Origin: JBCCFC01 sp965213595
GTDB taxonomy: Bacteria; Chloroflexota; Anaerolineae; Caldilineales; Caldilineaceae
Length of the DNA stretch: 64,000 nt
Assembly: GCA_965213595.1 (NCBI GenBank)
Contig: CBDBZO010000006.1
Location: forward strand, 3,720,001-3,784,000
Direction of reading: 5' to 3'
In this document: in pieces, positions 60,829 through 64,000 of the stretch
Numbering within the stretch: position 1 is the first letter of the stretch
Layout of the letters: each line of letters starts with the position of its first letter
The notes under the pieces: generated by a model
What the model was told of the DNA's origin: nothing
Database searches by the model: none
The model's input: the letters and a program-made list of their open reading frames with translations, nothing else
Position numbers and translations under genes: made by a program

Positions 60829-62019
60829 CTACCGCTGAAAGCCCTGGGCCGCATAGCCCGTCAACTCCACGTAGCCGCGGCCCGTTACCGGCTCCCCGTT
60901 CATCGTGCCGTCGTAAGCCACGGCTCCTTCCCAGTAAACAAAGCTCACGTCCATCTCCTGATCCGCCGCCAGCGGCTCCACCAACAGCGAAATATCCAGG
61001 TCCGTAAAATCAACATGCCAGCCCGCTGGATAAGTGATGCCCGTGCGCGGACTCGTCCACTCATCGGTCTCCGTCAGCGTAAAATCGCCCGGCCCAATTT
61101 CGATCTGCTCGCCATCTGGGTAGACAAGCGTTCCCTTGAAGGTATCGAGCGCCTCGCCTGCTGCCGTGCGGATTTGCGCAAACATCAGCAGCGCGCCGTT
61201 GTCGAGCTGGGCGCTAAACCAGTCCCAGCCGACGGCGTTTTCGGCCAGCGCACTCGTGCCGAATTCGTGATCCATCCAGCTCACGCCGCTCACCTCGAAC
61301 GTCTCGCCGCCGCTGGTTACCGTGCCCGCCGTCTCCAGGCCGACCAAGCTGTAGTAGTAGCTGGCGTTACCGGGTTCCGCGCCCTTCTGGCTCAGCCCGC
61401 GCTCGCCGTGCAGCAGCGGATCGCGTGTTTCGCGCAGCACAAAATCGATGGCGACGGTTCCCGCCTCGTGCTCCGCCTCCGCGTGCAGCCGCTGCACCCC
61501 CGGCTCAATCTCGCGCGCCGACCACTCGTCCAGCCACACTTCGTACAGCGGCTCGCCCACTGCACCCGCCAGCTCGCCTGCGCCGCGGCTGTAGCGGTCA
61601 AAGCTATAGTGCTCGTCCGAGCGCACATCCGTCACGGCGAAGTGGGCCATGTAGACTTGGTTGGTGGCCAACTCCGAATTGCGGGCGGGCGCGTCGGCAG
61701 AGAGGGCGCTGCGAAAAAAGGTCAGCTGGTAGCCAAATTCGCGACCGTCGCCAAAGGCGTCGCCGCCCCCCAAATCAGCCGTGGTGAGGTTGCCGGTGTA
61801 GTACCACCATTCGGTGGCGTAGGCGTTGTGTGCGCCGTGATCGCGCGGGAACTTGAAGGCAATGGGCTCGTAAGCGCGGGCGAAGTCGCCGCCGGCTGGC
61901 GCGCTCATCGCCTCGACCACGTTGGCGCTGGCGACGGTCGCCGACTGGGCGGCGCAGCCCGCCAGCAAGAGCATCAATAGCAGAGGCAGAATAACCACAC
62001 GTTGGTTTTGGTGAATCAT
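60829..62019 (-). CDS. AttH/CrtC-like lipocalin-domain lipoprotein
   Basis: A 396-residue lipoprotein: MIHQNQRVVILPLLLMLLLA then GC, the lipobox. The mature part begins IAFKFPRDHGAHNAYATEWW then YYTGNLTT, the hallmark of AttH/carotenoid 1,2-hydratase-like proteins. Later motifs are VSWMDHEFGTSALAENAVGW and DWFSAQLDNGALLMFAQIRT. Such proteins act on hydrophobic, often isoprenoid or lipid, substrates at the cell surface. I use ATG 62019 because of GGAAG upstream; ATG 62031 would add three residues. Confidence 0.88.
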   Translation of the reverse strand: MIHQNQRVVILPLLLMLLLAGCAAQSATVASANVVEAMSAPAGGDFARAYEPIAFKFPRDHGAHNAYATEWWYYTGNLTTADLGGGDAFGDGREFGYQLTFFRSALSADAPARNSELATNQVYMAHFAVTDVRSDEHYSFDRYSRGAGELAGAVGEPLYEVWLDEWSAREIEPGVQRLHAEAEHEAGTVAIDFVLRETRDPLLHGERGLSQKGAEPGNASYYYSLVGLETAGTVTSGGETFEVSGVSWMDHEFGTSALAENAVGWDWFSAQLDNGALLMFAQIRTAAGEALDTFKGTLVYPDGEQIEIGPGDFTLTETDEWTSPRTGITYPAGWHVDFTDLDISLLVEPLAADQEMDVSFVYWEGAVAYDGTMNGEPVTGRGYVELTGYAAQGFQR

Positions 62020-62097
62020 GTTAGCTTCCATAGAGAAAGAGAAAATTTTCACAAATGGTAATCGCAGTATATATAACCCTCGTGAAAACTCTGTGGC

Positions 62098-62155
62098 AAC
62101 CATTGCGATCAAAAGGGGCGACCAAAACTGGTCGCCCCTTTTGATCGCAATGGTT
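62098..62155 (-). terminator. Long perfect hairpin downstream of clpX
   Basis: Perfect 27-base arms (aaccattgcgatcaaaaggg ... with the outer part and complement) and a 4-nt loop aaac. It ends 12 bp after the clpX stop and lies in the upstream region of the AttH-like gene. Works as terminator for clpX; the length is exceptional. Confidence 0.85.
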
Positions 62156-62166
62156 ACTCAGTTTCT

Positions 62167-63603
<1,437 letters not shown>

Positions 63604-63696
63604 AAGAGGTTGGTTGAATAAATAGAAAGTAGGAACGAACAGACGTTCGCTCCTACTTTACTAAAATTTCATTTATTTGAAAAGCTGCTGAATCAA

Positions 63697-64000
63697 CTAC
63701 GCCGCGCCGTTGGTCGCTGCGCCATTGGCTTCAATCTGCTTGTCACCCGGCACTACCACATCGTTGCCCTCGAGCCGCACCACATCGGTGGTATCACCCA
63801 GCACTTCGTCGACCAGGCCATATTCCTTGGCCTCCAGCGCATTCATATAGCGATCGCGCTCGAAGACTTTCTCAATTTCGCGCCAATCGTGGCCGGTATG
63901 CTTGCCCACGAGGTGGAAGAGCTGCGTCTGCAGACGCTCCTGCTCGCGAAAAGCAATGCGCACGTCCTCAGTATAGCCCTGTGAGCCGCTGGAGGCCGGG
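63697..64000 (-). CDS. clpP: ClpP protease, C-terminal part (runs off window)
   Basis: The C-terminal 100 codons of a ClpP-type serine peptidase: the handle region GSQGYTEDVRIAFREQERLQ and TGHDWREIEKVFERDRYMNA then LEAKEYGLVDEVL. The catalytic Asp is expected in ERDRYMNA. The tail is longer than usual (TDVVRLEGNDVVVPGDKQIE, then Ala/Asn-rich). Ser and His lie beyond the window edge. It is 93 bp upstream of clpX, so clpP-clpX is likely an operon. Confidence 0.92.
   Translation of the reverse strand, partial: PASSGSQGYTEDVRIAFREQERLQTQLFHLVGKHTGHDWREIEKVFERDRYMNALEAKEYGLVDEVLGDTTDVVRLEGNDVVVPGDKQIEANGAATNGAA

Overview
The window is a high-GC bacterial chromosome segment with long intergenic spacers, many dispersed palindromic repeats and mostly single genes or short operons. 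Gene content (two CUT1-type sugar ABC importers without their own ATPase, Gfo/Idh/MocA oxidoreductase plus sugar isomerase, DUF6328, DUF6295, DUF3618/holin-X proteins, Lon, ClpXP, GAD-type AspS, numerous small toxin-antitoxin modules) suggests a Chloroflexota bacterium, perhaps Caldilineales/Anaerolineae. This is an inference from gene style only; there is no rRNA in the window.

Layout. 0-6 kb: end of a DUF1905 gene, a D-2-hydroxyacid dehydrogenase, a TumE-like toxin with a small partner, then a sugar ABC importer (binding protein and two permeases, minus strand). 5.9-6.1 kb: a promoter-hairpin-terminator unit that looks like an unannotated small RNA. 6.3-11.1 kb: a PHP+AlbA protein and Lon. 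11.4-13.6 kb: a one-carbon pair (cyclodeaminase/cyclohydrolase, FolD) convergent with a thioredoxin-like protein. 14-20.6 kb: a large membrane protein and a second sugar importer operon. 20.8-25.2 kb: marR plus two ABC half-exporters that look like a TM287/288-type heterodimer. 25.6-26.6 kb: dienelactone hydrolase and DUF6295.

26.6-32.5 kb is the most unusual part. The 3' end of the Gfo/Idh/MocA oxidoreductase gene recurs as four progressively shorter decayed copies. Each copy separates a small module on the same strand (DUF4160/DUF2442, HicAB plus an antitoxin, a DUF2268 lipoprotein, RelE/Phd remnants plus DUF6328, and a truncated methyltransferase). The layout resembles serial insertion of cassettes at the 3' end of one protein-coding gene.

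32.8-42.7 kb: sugar isomerase, acyl carrier protein, a 2H phosphoesterase, DUF429, threonine synthase, metallophosphoesterase, aldo/keto reductase, RNase H-like protein and an MBL-fold protein. 42.7-45.9 kb is visibly more AT-rich and holds an M23 peptidase and a lipoprotein. 46-47 kb: an OmpR-like regulator split by a G8 tract, a 6S-like RNA candidate and an orphaned antitoxin. 47.5-56.8 kb: AspS, a SNF2 helicase with a probably leaderless start, a secreted Pro/Thr-rich protein and a HerA-like ATPase. 57-60.6 kb: Dps followed by three LEA/holin-X/DUF3618 stress-envelope genes. 60.8-64 kb: an AttH/CrtC-like lipoprotein, ClpX and the end of ClpP.
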